From Amphibalanus amphitrite (Eukaryota > Arthropoda > Thecostraca > Balanomorpha > Balanidae), in assembly GCF_019059575.1 (NCBI RefSeq), contig NW_024881706.1, forward strand, positions 620,001 to 684,000: a DNA stretch of 64,000 nt, written 5' to 3'. The position numbers and the translations under genes were made by a program. Of the stretch, positions 39,390 through 62,410 are shown piece by piece (positions within the stretch are counted from its first letter, which is position 1; every line of letters starts with the position of its first letter). The notes under the pieces were generated by a model. It worked only from the letters and a program-made list of their open reading frames with translations, did no database searches and had not been told where the DNA came from.

Positions 39390-42300
39390 GATTAATCCTT
39401 TAAGCACAGCTGACAGCCTGAAAATCATAACAGTTAGAGTACCATCTAACAATGAATTTTAAGGTGACTGTAGGGTATATACTCAATATGTCTGACATAT
39501 TCTTCACAGCTATCATTCAATCAACCTTCATTACATGTCACCATCTTCAAAGTTCAATGATAGCAAATTGCTCTTTAAGATGATCAAGCAGGTTTCTAGG
39601 ATAAAAATCCAAGGTCCCATTGGATTTAAGCTACAAAGTACAACTTATGGCTACATTCATTATTGGGCACATGCAAGGGATTCTTATTTCAATGCATTTT
39701 GTCTCTTTTGTTTGGTTTTATAAAAATGATTTTATGTTTGTGATAAAAATATCCAATTAAAAGGCACTTACACACAGCGATTAAGACAAGTTTCTTACAT
39801 TTCAAAGCATTTTGGGCTTAATCATTGCTTAAAATTTGCAAACTGATGCAAATATAAAAAAGATAAAACAGCATTAAGATAAGCATAATCTCATTGCAGA
39901 GTTAGATACCATACCTAACAATTTGGGCAAATATGCCAATATATGCCTATGTTTCCATAATTGCATACTTATAAGTTAACTTTAAACAGCAAAATATAAA
40001 CCAAATCATAACCATTTATGGGTAACAGATACAAGTCACACTGAGGGTAATAAGAACAGGTGTGGGGTAAGCAATACATAAGGATATTTTTGCAGACATC
40101 TAATACACCATCCTCAGAAAACAAAGAGACAAGAGCTCACAAGCAAACAAAAGGTACTGGCACAACTTGAACTGCAATGAGTTTGAGATGGAAGCGAACT
40201 CTGCAAAATGTTATTGTGCTATAGCAGTAATTATAATGAACTTGAGTTACAGCCAATTACAGGAGACTCTAAAATTGACTATGGTTAGTGTTTCGTCAGA
40301 GCACTAAGCTAAATTAGGGTGAAAGGTGATCCGTAATAAAACCGTTGACTTCAACTTGGACTGCATCCTTCATCATTTCAATTTGCGAAGGGCCACACTC
40401 ACACAGAACACATAAAATTCAAACTAATATCACTTTTCATGGATTAACAATTACCTATCAAGGGTAAATTCACCGTATCTAGTACGATGCCCAAGCCGAT
40501 AAGCCGTAATCCGACACCGTATTCCCCTCAACCCGACCACTAAAATGCCCAGCAGCAGAATGCTTCAGTTGAGATTTGCTGCTGGGCAGCGTTTCGTTTG
40601 TTTACGACGTAGGAACAGCTGATCGACAAAGCTCTTTCCGATATCTCATGTGAATGACGTATATTACAAATTTAGCTTTCAAAATCCTTCATATATGCAT
40701 TTTACTTCTTGACATTAGAATAAAAATTGTCAATTTCAATATTTAGCTCATTTTATTGCATTTTATACGACTATATATCCTAATTTATTTATAAGCGCAA
40801 TAATAAATAGGGTAAACAAAGGTGAAAAATGAATGAGCAAATGACGCAGCAGGGACATAATGCGATGCAGGAAGCGGCTACTAAATTCAATTTTTCAGCT
40901 TCACGGTGTATCAATACCAAAAGTTTTCGTGAAGCAAGGACGTGTTTGAGAAGAATTTGTATTTTGATCAATTTACTTTGAATTAACTTCGTTTTCATGA
41001 AACAATTCATGGACCATTTTCTTTGGATTGTTTCTATGACAGTTATTGGCCTTATATTCCCTTTGCTGGAATGATGCCATCAAGACTCTTTTGCCGTTGT
41101 AAGGTAAAGTAAAAACGCCCTTATAGCATCGGTGTCCTTTTGTTATGTAATGCTTAGGGCACGTGGGGCATGGACTGGGGTTTGGCGGGCGATTGCGACA
41201 CATTTTGCCAAAGGTGCAAAATGTGTCGCATTTAAAATAAAAAAAATGTCGCATTTAAAATAGGTATATAGGGCCTTGCAAAGGTGTGGTCGTGGTGGGT
41301 GGTAAGGAAAATTGTGTAGAATATATGGGAAGAGATTTTAATGTGGTGGCAGGTTAAAGGGATAAAAGCAAGATGCTGTTGCAGTTGTCCACCAGGTCAT
41401 ATTGATAATGATATGGGGCCCTGGTCATCCATTGGTAGTTTGAGTTATGTCAACAAAGTTACTTATTTCCGTTTCATATTAATGTAGCTAGATAGGTAGG
41501 TCATTGCACTTATTTTTGTGTATCAATGCAATGTTAAATCTGGAGTGGCAGGTTCAAAATAATTCAAATCAATTGAGCATCATAATACTTGGATCTCATT
41601 ATACTATTACTTGGATTGGATCTCGTTAAATGGAACTGTATCAAGGCGCATTCTTTTATAAATAATCCATCAAGTTATTCATATACTTGTTGCCATCATA
41701 TAGGATTGCTTTAAAGGGATGAAAAGATCAAAAAGTTTTGGGAAAGCTCTCAGGTTACACTAGAAACAAGTTCAAGTTTCCTTTTATCAAGCTAAGTCAA
41801 TGGCATACTGCATATCATATGTATGCCTGCCTGACAAACAGGGTTGAATAATTATGAATAGGTAGTGTGTCAAATCTCAAGCTGAATTAGGTAATGCACA
41901 ATTGCAATGAGATTATTAGTTTGGTGGGTGTAAACTAAACATTTACTATACCTATGCATTTTCATGAATAGTTAGAATGGTGCAACTTCCATCAAGACAG
42001 TTGAAGATTGCACAAATCACTCAACAACTAGATTATGCATGCCACTTTGTATGGATGTGCTGATATCTAATGCTTTCCACATATTCACATTTGTATAAAA
42101 AAAATAATTCTTCATATTCTTTGTCTCCTTGGCATTGTAGAGATAAAGGACTGAGGCACAGCCAGCTCTGTTTCTGTGGTAAAAATACAGAAACATCAGT
42201 TGTACTTACCACTCTCATAGTTACATTGGTTAAATATATAGGTATGTCATTTTCCAGACAATTCTTTGGCTTATTACATAAAATCTTATCAATTTTTAGC

Positions 42301-42849
42301 CATATTTCACATATGGATGTGAATTGCTTCATTAATAACTAGAAACCTAAGTTGTGTGAAACTTCTGCATTTAAAATTTGTGGAGTGACCTGTATTATCG
42401 CTCCCTCATCATAAATTGTTCAGTGATTATGCCAATCATTACTCATTTTGTTGCTGTCCAGAGCCTGCAAACTGACATCAATGTATCTGACAAATGTATA
42501 TATCCAATGTGACTATAAACCTAATATTAGACTTATTTGTGCAACTATTTCAAGATGACTACCTATGCTAAATGCTTAGCTGATGTTGGCTTCTTGCAAG
42601 AAGCAACCTTCTGTCAACCATGTGAAGCCTTTTGGTGTGGTTTGTCTCCTTGTTCATTTGTTTGTTATTTTTTTTATTGCTTGTTTGTTTGTTTGTTTGT
42701 TTGTTTGCTTGCTTGCTTGCTTGTTTTTTTTTTTGCCTTGCTTTGTCTGACCATGTTCTATCATTTTCAGAATACCTCTTTTCTGTTTTTGCATGTGTGC
42801 AGTGTGCTGCCAAATAGCTGCATAGTTTGGGAATGCTCTAGGACTCACC
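39390..42849. other. AT-rich intergenic region between divergent TMEM86 and XPC
   Basis: About 3.4 kb, clearly AT-rich from 39.2 to 42.8 kb, sharply replaced by GC-rich XPC coding sequence. It must hold both promoters. A tetranucleotide repeat lies at 42682-42724. No exon, RNA gene or clear transposon is recognised; ORFs here are short and without recognisable protein features. Confidence 0.55.
42682..42724 (+). repeat. (TTTG)n(CTTG)n microsatellite
   Basis: About six GTTT units followed by about four GCTT units, then a T run. It lies about 130 bp upstream of the first possible XPC start codon. Confidence 0.9.
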
Positions 42850-42945
42850 ATGCGAGCAGAGGTGACGTCACGCAGTGGACAGCCGCGGAGATCGGTCCGT
42901 AATGCGGCTCCGTCCCCAGGGCCTCCCGGCGCGCCGTCGGCGGTC

Positions 42946-44586
42946 ATGGCCGACCCGTCGCTAAGTCCGGCCAAGAAACTGGCCAAGATGCTGAGAGAAG
43001 GTCGCTCAGGAGCACTGAAGGATTCAGAGTCAGCTAGCCAGAGCCCAGCTCAGGGAAAGCGCAAAGGAGGCTCTGTGGGCAGGAAGGATGGTAAACCTAC
43101 TCACCAGCTAGAAGGGAAGAGCAAATTGGCAAAGTCACGCGACCCAACGAGCACGGAGAAGTCAGATCAGTTCACCAAAATAAAACAAGGTAAAAACCCG
43201 ATCAGGGATAAAGCAAAGAATGTCTCTACCAAAGGTACCTCTAATAATGGTACTGCTAGCAACAAAAAGTTACCAACGAAGGAAAATGACGCAAAAACAA
43301 AGTCCAGAAATCATTCTCAGTCGGTTAACGGTTCCGCTGAGAAGCGATCCAAGCACGAGGGAAGCGGCGTTGAAGGAAAGCGTCCGAAAAAGGACAAGCC
43401 GACACACAAGAACCGTCTTGCTGACAAGGAGTCTCATCAGAACGCGCACGAGGCTTCCACGTCGAGTCCGACCAAGAAACACCACGCGAAGAAGCAGCGG
43501 CCGAAGGCGGAGCGGCCGACCGCGGAGCACGCGGCGGCGGCGGGCGACATCGCGGCCCTGCTGCGGCTCGGCGAGGGCGCCGACGGCGACGCGCCCATGT
43601 CGGACGACTCCGACTGGGAGGCGGTCGACACGCGCGCCTCCGACCTCGTCACCAAGGGATTCGTCGAGGTCACACTGCCCTCGGATGTGGCCGTGCAGAA
43701 GCGCAAGAAGAAGGGGTTCGACGTGGAGGCCTACATGAAGCGCCAGCTGAGTCGCGCTCGTCGTGAGCTGCAGCAGCTCGTGCACAGGGCACACCTGCTC
43801 TGCCTGCTGTCGCGCGCGCTGCAGGTGAACGCGCTGCTCAACTCGGAGACGCAGCTCGCCTGCGCCATGTCCATGCTGCCCTCCAAGTACGCGTACCCGC
43901 CTAAACGGGTGTCCATCTCGTATGTGGAGAAGTTTCTCAAGTGGTTCCGTGAGAAGGTGCCGCTGGAGGCGCCGGCCGAGGGCGGCAGGTGCAGTGAGGA
44001 CGTGTTCGCCACGCTGGAGGTCCGGCTGCGCACCAAGAAGGCGCACACGCCGCTCGAGCTGGTCTGCCTGTTCGTGCTGATCCTGCGCGCCATCGGCGTC
44101 GACTGCCGTCTGGTGATGTCGCTGCAGCCGGTCCCGCTGAAACCGAGTCCGCCGACCAGCGCTGCCGCGGGAAAAACGGCCGCCGCGAAATCCGACAAAT
44201 CTGCCGCAAAGGCCAAACAGCAGTCTAAGAAGAAGGAGACTAGCTCGTCTAACTCTGCCCGTAAGACCTCTGAGACGCCGAAGGGGAAGGCGCGCTCCGC
44301 CCCCACCCCTCCAGCCAGGACGGGCTCCAACAGGAAGGCCAAGCAGCGTCCCGGGCCGTCGGCGGCCGAGGCGGGCTCGTCGGACGACTCCTCCGGGGAC
44401 GAGTTTGAGCCGCGCCGGCCGGACCGGCGCGTGCTGAGTAGCTCGAGCGGCGGCTCGGAGGGGCCGCCGGGCCGGCCGGCGCGCGGCGCGGTCGACTGCT
44501 GGGCCGAGGTGTATGTGGAGGAGGAGCTGCGCTGGATCAGTGTGGACGTGGTCGGCGGCGGCGTCCACTGCGTCACACAGATCAGG
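42946..44586 (+). CDS. XPC: XPC exon 1
   Basis: 1641 bp, residues 1-547, donor AGG|GTGAGT. It holds the disordered N-terminus, the first transglutaminase-fold half and the charged insert. The frame stays open upstream to 42850, where an in-frame TAG precedes another ATG in an ACC context. Confidence 0.9.
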
Positions 44587-47500
44587 GTGAGTTCCACTGG
44601 GGATGTGAGCTGGGAGAAAATTACTTAATGTTGAGACTGAACATCAGTCTTGTGCTCTCATTCCGCCTTACTCCGCTTTGTCGGGCAGCCCCACGTGCCT
44701 TATAAGGAAGGGCAAGGTCGGGTCGGGTCACTGGAGATGCGACATTTCCGACGGACGGGGATGGAAGACTGGGGGTTTCCCGTATTAGAAATCTAGCATC
44801 TCCACACGCCAGCGCTTGGAACGAGGGCTGGCGGAACGAGGGCTGCCGGAACGAGGGCTGCCGGACAAAACGGAGGTAACCCGGAATCAGAGCACAGGTC
44901 TGCTGAACATTGTATGAAAGACAGTGCCGGGCCCGAAGCGTAGTGACCAGTTGATGTAATGGCTTATTGTGCCTTAGTTGAAAATGGTTTCCGCATTTTT
45001 TCAATAATCAATAACAATTAAAGTCACCTTACCATAAAAATGTCGAACGATCGGGTTGTTTTCATAACGATGTCAACATCGATAAGACATCTTTCTAGGT
45101 GCATCAGTGCCGATGCCCGATGTGCTACCTACCAGTACACTAGTCTCAAAGCATTCATGAACATATTGTTGCAGTATTTACTCATTCTGCTATTCTGTCT
45201 CACCCGCAGAAGCGCGCCACCGCTCCTCTGGTGTACGTCGTCGGCTGTGACAACGCCGGCCACATCAAGGATCTGACGGCGCGCTACGACCCCAAGTGGC
45301 ACTCGAGCACGCGCAAACTGCGCGTGGAGCCGGACTGGTGGTCGGAGGCGACCGACGCGTGGCGGGCGGCGCCCACCCGGCGGGATAAGGAGGAGGACGA
45401 GGAGATGATGCGAGATCTGCAGGAGCGGCCCATGCCCCAGTCCATCGCAGAGTAGGTGGTTCACTTTAGCCGCGCCCGCGGAGTGGGGCGATGTCTTAGT
45501 ATAGCTCTTAGTCCATGAGCCGGCGTTAGCGGAGGTTATCGACTTTCGTGCATGTTTACACAGGAAGTTGGGAGTTTATTTGAGCAGCTCCCGACCGTCA
45601 GTTTTGAAATGCTCTGAACGGAAGGATTCACTGACTCATTGACAACCATGTGGAAAGTCCAAGCGCTGTGTTTGGGCCAAACTGTCATATAAACAAACAC
45701 TCTGGCGGAAACGACTAATTTTTTGTTCAACATGCTTGACAAGGAGCTTCCGATTTCGAACGCTCCATATACTTACATTGTCTGTCACATTTCCGCTAAC
45801 TGCTGTGCCCTCTCGCTGTGCATTTTAGGTTCAAGGACCACCCGCTGTACGCGCTGGAGCGGCACCTGCTCAAGTTTGAGGCCATCTACCCACCGACAGC
45901 CGTGCCCCTTGGCTACATCGGCAAGGGCGAGCGGCGCACGCCCGTCTACGCCCGCGAGTGTGTGCGAACGCTGCACTCGCGCGAGACCTGGATCAAACAG
46001 GCGCGCGTCGTCAAAGAGGGCGAGAAACCTTACAAGATCGTCAAGGCCAGACCCAAGTGGGACAGGGTTCGTTACACCCGAACAGTTGGTTTTACTATTC
46101 ATTTTTTTCGCAACTTGCCTTGTGAATGTACTGCCTTTTCTTTAGCGTGACTAGGTAAAAGGTAGTCATATTGACATTTTGTGTGATAAACGTTTTTTTT
46201 TTTTTTGCTTCGCTGGTAATCCGGCAAGTCGGTAACATTGTCAGCTTCATAAGCATTTAATCTTGCCCTAATTCAATACACTCATATATTCGTGACTGTA
46301 CTCTAACCACCGTCATAGTAACCGTGTGACTGCCTCACACCTGGTGCCTTATCCAGTGATGCCTGGCGTCTGACATTTCCCGCTGTGATGTACTTGAATG
46401 TCCGTTGGTCGTCCAATCACCCAGTTCGGCTTGCCCGTTCCTCAGCTCCCCTCACTACCGGTAGCGAGCTTATCTCAAATGTCTTTCCAGTGACTGCATC
46501 CGGCCTGCCCCTTACCAAATACCAGTGGCTCGTGAATGTCCGGTGTCGTCCTGTCCCCCACCTTGGCGCACCAACATAACCGTTATGTCTTCCTGGCTCC
46601 TACCGTACTGCCCACCCTGTCACGCCGTTGGCTTCCCCATTCTCTGCTCACTGGTGACTGCCCCATCCCCATATTCAGTGACTCTGTCCTGTCCCTCCCC
46701 CTCGGAATTTGTCCCGTCCCTGTCCGCTGGTGACTGCTCAGTCCCCATATGTAAATCCCCCCTTTGCCGGGCGCCGCTAACTCTGCGTTCTCCCACTCAT
46801 CCCCGCCTGCCTGCCCTAGGTCCCCTGCCTCCGCTCGCCCGCGACTCTGACTTGTGCCCGCCCGCCCGTAACTGTCTGTGTCTCCGCCTGTGACCCTCCC
46901 GTCCCCGCTGGCCTCAGGTGCTGCAGAAGGCCATCACCGACAAGCCGCTGGAGGTGTTCGGCCGCTGGCAGACGGCCGAGTACGTGCCGCCGCGCGCCGA
47001 GGGCGGCAAGGTGCCGCGCAACGACTACGGAAACGTGGAGCTCTTCAAGCCGAGCATGCTGCCCGGCGGAACGGTGCACCTCAATGGTGGGTCAGGGAGC
47101 GGCGGCCGTCAGGGGGCGCCTTACGCGGAGATCGTCACAGCTGGGTGCCTTTGCGGCCGTCACAATGTGTTTCTGTGACTGTCACAGGGCTCCCAGTGGC
47201 TACTGTTTTAGAGGGAACTGCTGAAAGGCAGCAGCGACATGACAATAGTGACTAGTGAGGCAGAGTTGGGGAATCAACTTTTAGCCTGGGTAAAGGCTAA
47301 GCTTGTTTTTGTGGCTTTGTGAACCACCTGAAATGGGAAATGTTTTTTTTTTAAAGAAATTTTGTCCGAATGGATGAATGGGTGGCTATGGGCCCGGGTG
47401 CCCCGCTAAGCAGTGCTTGTTGCGAATGACACCACGGACCCACCTTGCCCGCGCCCGCTTCACCGGTTTTACGGCTGATCACGAATTTTCTCTCATGTGT

Positions 47501-49301
47501 CGTGCCTTTACAACTCTCGTAGCATTTGACACTGTCGTTTTCTGCGGGTCAAGTTTGTTCGTTGTTGACTGTGTTGTGTTGACGGTGTGTCACTGCCTGC
47601 TGTCCGCAGTGGAGGGCCTGAGTCGGGTGGCCAAGCGGCTGGGCATTGACTGCGCGCCGGCCATGGTCGGATGGGACTACCACTGCGGCGGCTCGCACCC
47701 CGTCTTCGAGGGATACGTCGTCTGCGAGGAGTTCGAGGATACGCTCATGGACGCCTGGGAGGCGGTAAGGAGCGATTACATCCCCACCCCTCCCCGCGTA
47801 GAAGGCGGTAAGGAGCGATCACATCCCTATTTCCTACCCTTCTTTTCCTCCCACGCCACAATTGGCGTGGGAGGCGCCATGTGGCGATTGCATCCCCTTC
47901 CTGCTTGGGAGGCGATATGGCGCATTATATTCCCCCTTCCGCCGCCGCTACCCCGGCGAGCTGATTTCAGATAGATTACCCGCTATTCTGCAATGATCAG
48001 CATTTTTATAACTCCAGTGTGCATAGCATAGAGGCTTGGGCATGCGTGTAGTTTACAGTGTAGTTTGCGTTACATAAGCCTGTTTCTCTGTGATAAAATC
48101 GTGTCTGAAAGCGCATGTCGTGACTGCCAACTCAGTCCGGCAGACGGGCGCACTGTTGGACGTCCTTGCCTTCGGATCGTCGTGACTGTCATATTTGTGA
48201 AGGTTTTAGTGAGACTCGACTGGGGAAGCCGAAGACGTGACGAATTTGTGGCCCAAAGACACACTTAAATTTCTATCTAACCCTCCCTCGCTGCCCGATT
48301 TCTATCTAACCTCCCCCTCGCTGCCCGCTCCTCAGGACCAGCGGGAGGCCCGGCGCCGACAGCGCGAGAAGCGGGAGAAGCGCATTCTGGACAACTGGCG
48401 CCGCCTGGTGCGGGGCCTGCTCATCCGGCAGCGGCTCGCCAGGAAGTACGACTTCCAGGACGAGCAGCCGGGCGCCAAACGGCCGGCCGGAGCTCACCGC
48501 CCCGACGGCAGCAAAAAGGCCCGCGCTCACACCGCCGACAAGCCCGGTCCGGGCCCCAAGACGGAGCCGGGGCCGCTGCTGCCGAACTTTGAGCCCAAGG
48601 TGGAGCCGGCACAGTCGGGAGCGAAAACGGCGGTGAAGTCTGAGCCGACTCTAGCAGGGAAGGTGAGCGCTATGATGCGGGCGACGCAGGGGGCCAAACA
48701 GCCGCCGAAACGGGAGTCGAAGCGGAAGCCCAAGGAGGAGCCGAAGGTGGAGCCCAAGGAGGAGCCGAAGGGGGCCGGGTCGGAGGACGAGGAGGTGCCC
48801 GAGACCCAGGAGGAGGTGGCGCGCCGCGTGGAGGCCTCCATGGCCAGTATGGGGCTGCGCCGGGTGGCGCTCAGCTCGGACAGTGAGGCCGGCTCGGACG
48901 CAGAGGACGCCAAACCCGCCAGAACCGGGGCCCGGTTCGGCGCGGCGGTGATGGCCAAACTCAGTCCGGCCGTGACGAACGGAGCCGCCCGCAGTCCGGC
49001 GCCGGCCGGGCGCAAACGCCGCTCGGCGCCGGCGGCCCGACGGCGCGCGCGGCGGGCCTCCCCTGCCAGCCGCTCGCCGTCCCCCGACCCGGCTGTCCCG
49101 GCGGCCGTTCGGGCCGCGCGGCGCCGCTCCGCGCGCACCGCGGCCGTCAACTACCGCGAGACGGCCGGCTCCGGGTCCGACGAGGACGGCGAGGCGCCCA
49201 TACGAGAGGATGACCTCACCTCTGACGAGGAGCAGCCGTTCGCCAAGGCCGCCGACGCCGCCGCCAGCTCCGGGGAGGACAGCGACTTCATGGGCTTCTG
49301 A
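42946..49301 (+). CDS. XPC: DNA damage recognition protein XPC (Rad4 family), complete, 6 exons
   Basis: XPC is the nuclear sensor of helix-distorting lesions that starts global-genome nucleotide excision repair with RAD23 and centrin. Exons: 42946-44586, 45210-45451, 45829-46066, 46918-47086, 47610-47764, 48336-49301; total 3411 bp, 1136 aa. Layout: basic Lys-rich disordered N-terminus (1-250); first half of the transglutaminase-like domain (about 256-395, with [18 protein letters not shown] and [20 protein letters not shown]); long charged insert (about 396-515); second half ([18 protein letters not shown] and [20 protein letters not shown]). Then BHD1 ([21 protein letters not shown] split across the exon border), BHD2 ([26 protein letters not shown]) and BHD3 ([30 protein letters not shown]). 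Exon 6 adds [15 protein letters not shown] and a 300-residue charged tail, longer than usual. An in-frame ATG at 42850 could add 32 residues; 42946 was preferred for MADPSLSP and its GxxATGG context. Confidence 0.93.
44587..45209 (+). other. XPC: XPC intron 1
   Basis: 623 bp. It contains three copies of an 18-bp unit (GGAACGAGGGCTGCC type) at about 44818-44872. Nothing else seen. Confidence 0.6.
45210..45451 (+). CDS. XPC: XPC exon 2
   Basis: 242 bp after CACCCGCAG, donor GTAGGT. It encodes [20 protein letters not shown] through WWSEATDAW to PMPQSIAE. Confidence 0.92.
45829..46066 (+). CDS. XPC: XPC exon 3 (BHD1)
   Basis: 238 bp after CATTTTAG. It encodes [40 protein letters not shown] and KPYKIVKA. 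The donor AGG|GTTCGT is weak but is the only phase-consistent one. Confidence 0.9.
46067..46917 (+). other. XPC: XPC intron 3
   Basis: 851 bp, C-rich towards the acceptor. The second half contains loose repeats of CCCGTCCC/GGTGACTGC(C/T)C(A/C)-type sequence. A T run lies at 46194-46206. No exon recognised. Confidence 0.55.
46918..47086 (+). CDS. XPC: XPC exon 4 (BHD2)
   Basis: 169 bp after GGCCTCAG, donor GTGGGT. It encodes [40 protein letters not shown] and GTVHLN. Confidence 0.92.
47087..47609 (+). other. XPC: XPC intron 4
   Basis: 523 bp without recognisable repeats or exons. A T run lies at about 47342-47351. Confidence 0.55.
47610..47764 (+). CDS. XPC: XPC exon 5 (BHD3)
   Basis: 155 bp after TCCGCAG, encoding [38 protein letters not shown]. 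The donor GTAAGG is copied in tandem just downstream. Confidence 0.92.
47757..47940 (+). repeat. Tandem, diverging copies of the XPC exon 5 donor
   Basis: The exon end and donor GGGAGGCGGTAAGGAGCGAT plus TACATCCCC recurs with the donor intact at 47801-47830 (GAAGGCGGTAAGGAGCGATC). Two degenerate copies follow (GGGAGGCGCCATGTGGCGAT at 47870 and GGGAGGCGATATGGCGCATT at 47908). The second donor lies 43 nt downstream and would shift the frame. Confidence 0.8.
48269..48327 (+). repeat. Duplicated branch-point and pyrimidine module before XPC exon 6
   Basis: Two copies of ATTTCTATCTAACCCTCCCT followed by CGCTGCCCG (48269-48297 and 48298-48327), then CTCCTCAG. Each has a CTAAC branch-point-like motif and a pyrimidine tract, but only one AG follows. 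Confidence 0.9.
48336..49301 (+). CDS. XPC: XPC exon 6 (terminal)
   Basis: 966 bp after CTCCTCAG with TGA at 49299-49301. It encodes [33 protein letters not shown], then a low-complexity charged tail with KEEPK repeats ending EDSDFMGF. The start aligns with the ERKEKEKKEKRALGNW region of human XPC. Confidence 0.92.
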   Translation, partial: DQREARRRQREKREKRILDNWRRLVRGLLIRQRLARKYDFQDEQPGAKRPAGAHRPDGSKKARAHTADKPGPGPKTEPGPLLPNFEPKVEPAQSGAKTAVKSEPTLAGKVSAMMRATQGAKQPPKRESKRKPKEEPKVEPKEEPKGAGSEDEEVPETQEEVARRVEASMASMGLRRVALSSDSEAGSDAEDAKPARTGARFGAAVMAKLSPAVTNGAARSPAPAGRKRRSAPAARRRARRASPASRSPSPDPAVPAAVRAARRRSARTAAVNYRETAGSGSDEDGEAPIREDDLTSDEEQPFAKAADAAASSGEDSDFMGF

Positions 49302-50373
49302 TTGGGACGGGGAACCAGTGGAGCCGGTCTGGAGTCGAATCTCGAGCCTGGTAAACCGTGATGCGGCCTTGAGTCTGTTGGAGCTGAACTACTGCCGTTA
49401 TTCTCTGGACAACTGCCATACTCTTGAGTTGGGTGTACCTGATTGGTATTTGTTTTATACATTCCGCCTTAGCTTGGGTCGGAAGATCCTCAGAACACGA
49501 TCGCTTCATCGCAGTGTTTTAGACTGCGAGTGAAATAGTCTTCATCGCCTTTTCTATGCCTTTTTTAGTCAGTCATGCTGAGATTTAGTCAAAGTAGAAC
49601 TGTGATGTGATGTGAACCGCCCGCTCCCCTAGTAGTCGTCGGGCGCCCTTCCGAAGAAACGGTGTGAGGTCTCGCGGCTAGCTCCAGTAGGATGTCTCCG
49701 GCGACAGATCGTACCTGAGTCCATGATCATTGATCATCCGTAGTCAGATTTGATATTGTTGTTAGATGGCGCCAGGCGTGCCCAGCTGTTACGTAGTCTT
49801 TATGCAGGAAATACACACCTTTTTACAAACCGGCATCTCTATGTATTATTCATAACATCTTGCATACCATGACTAGTCGGATTCTACACTCTGATATGGG
49901 TCTGTCCGTGCGCGCGGGGCGGGGCGCTGTGGTGTGCGGCGGCGGCGCGCCCGGCCCGGCCCCCCTATTGCTGACGGACGGACGGCCCGTTTGGCACCAG
50001 GAGCGCGGCGGAGAACGAGCCCGCTCCCGTCGGATCACAGCCGCTCACACGCGGCCGGCGCCCGCCCGGCGGCGCGGCGGGCGGCCTCTCAACAGTCGGC
50101 ACACGACGCGTGATTAAATACGGGGGCGGCGCGCATCACACACGGCACCGCGGCGGACTCGGGCGCACTGGCACTCGCGCAGCTCACTCGGCTCTCACTC
50201 TGTCACACTCGCGTCACTCACTCACTCTCACTCGTCCGTCCGCGCAAGGACACATCACAGAGTGTACGGGGCACGCGACTCGCGCTGACAGTTCGGCGCT
50301 GGCCCGGTGGCCGCGCGCGCGGCCGCGAGTCGGAGATCAGTCGGGGCGCTGTAAGGCAGGCGCTCCGGGCGCG
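49302..50373. other. Intergenic region between convergent XPC and NDR kinase
   Basis: About 1.1 kb holding both 3'UTRs. An ATTAAA at 50113-50118 on the plus strand is a possible XPC poly(A) signal. A CT-rich stretch with CACTC repeats lies at 50165-50240. No gene recognised. Confidence 0.5.

Positions 50374-62410
<12,037 letters not shown>

Noticed and set aside
43270-44568. 432-codon Leu/Arg/Gly-rich frame on the minus strand
   Set aside because: Antisense shadow of XPC exon 1; no domain and composition dictated by GC-rich codon third positions.
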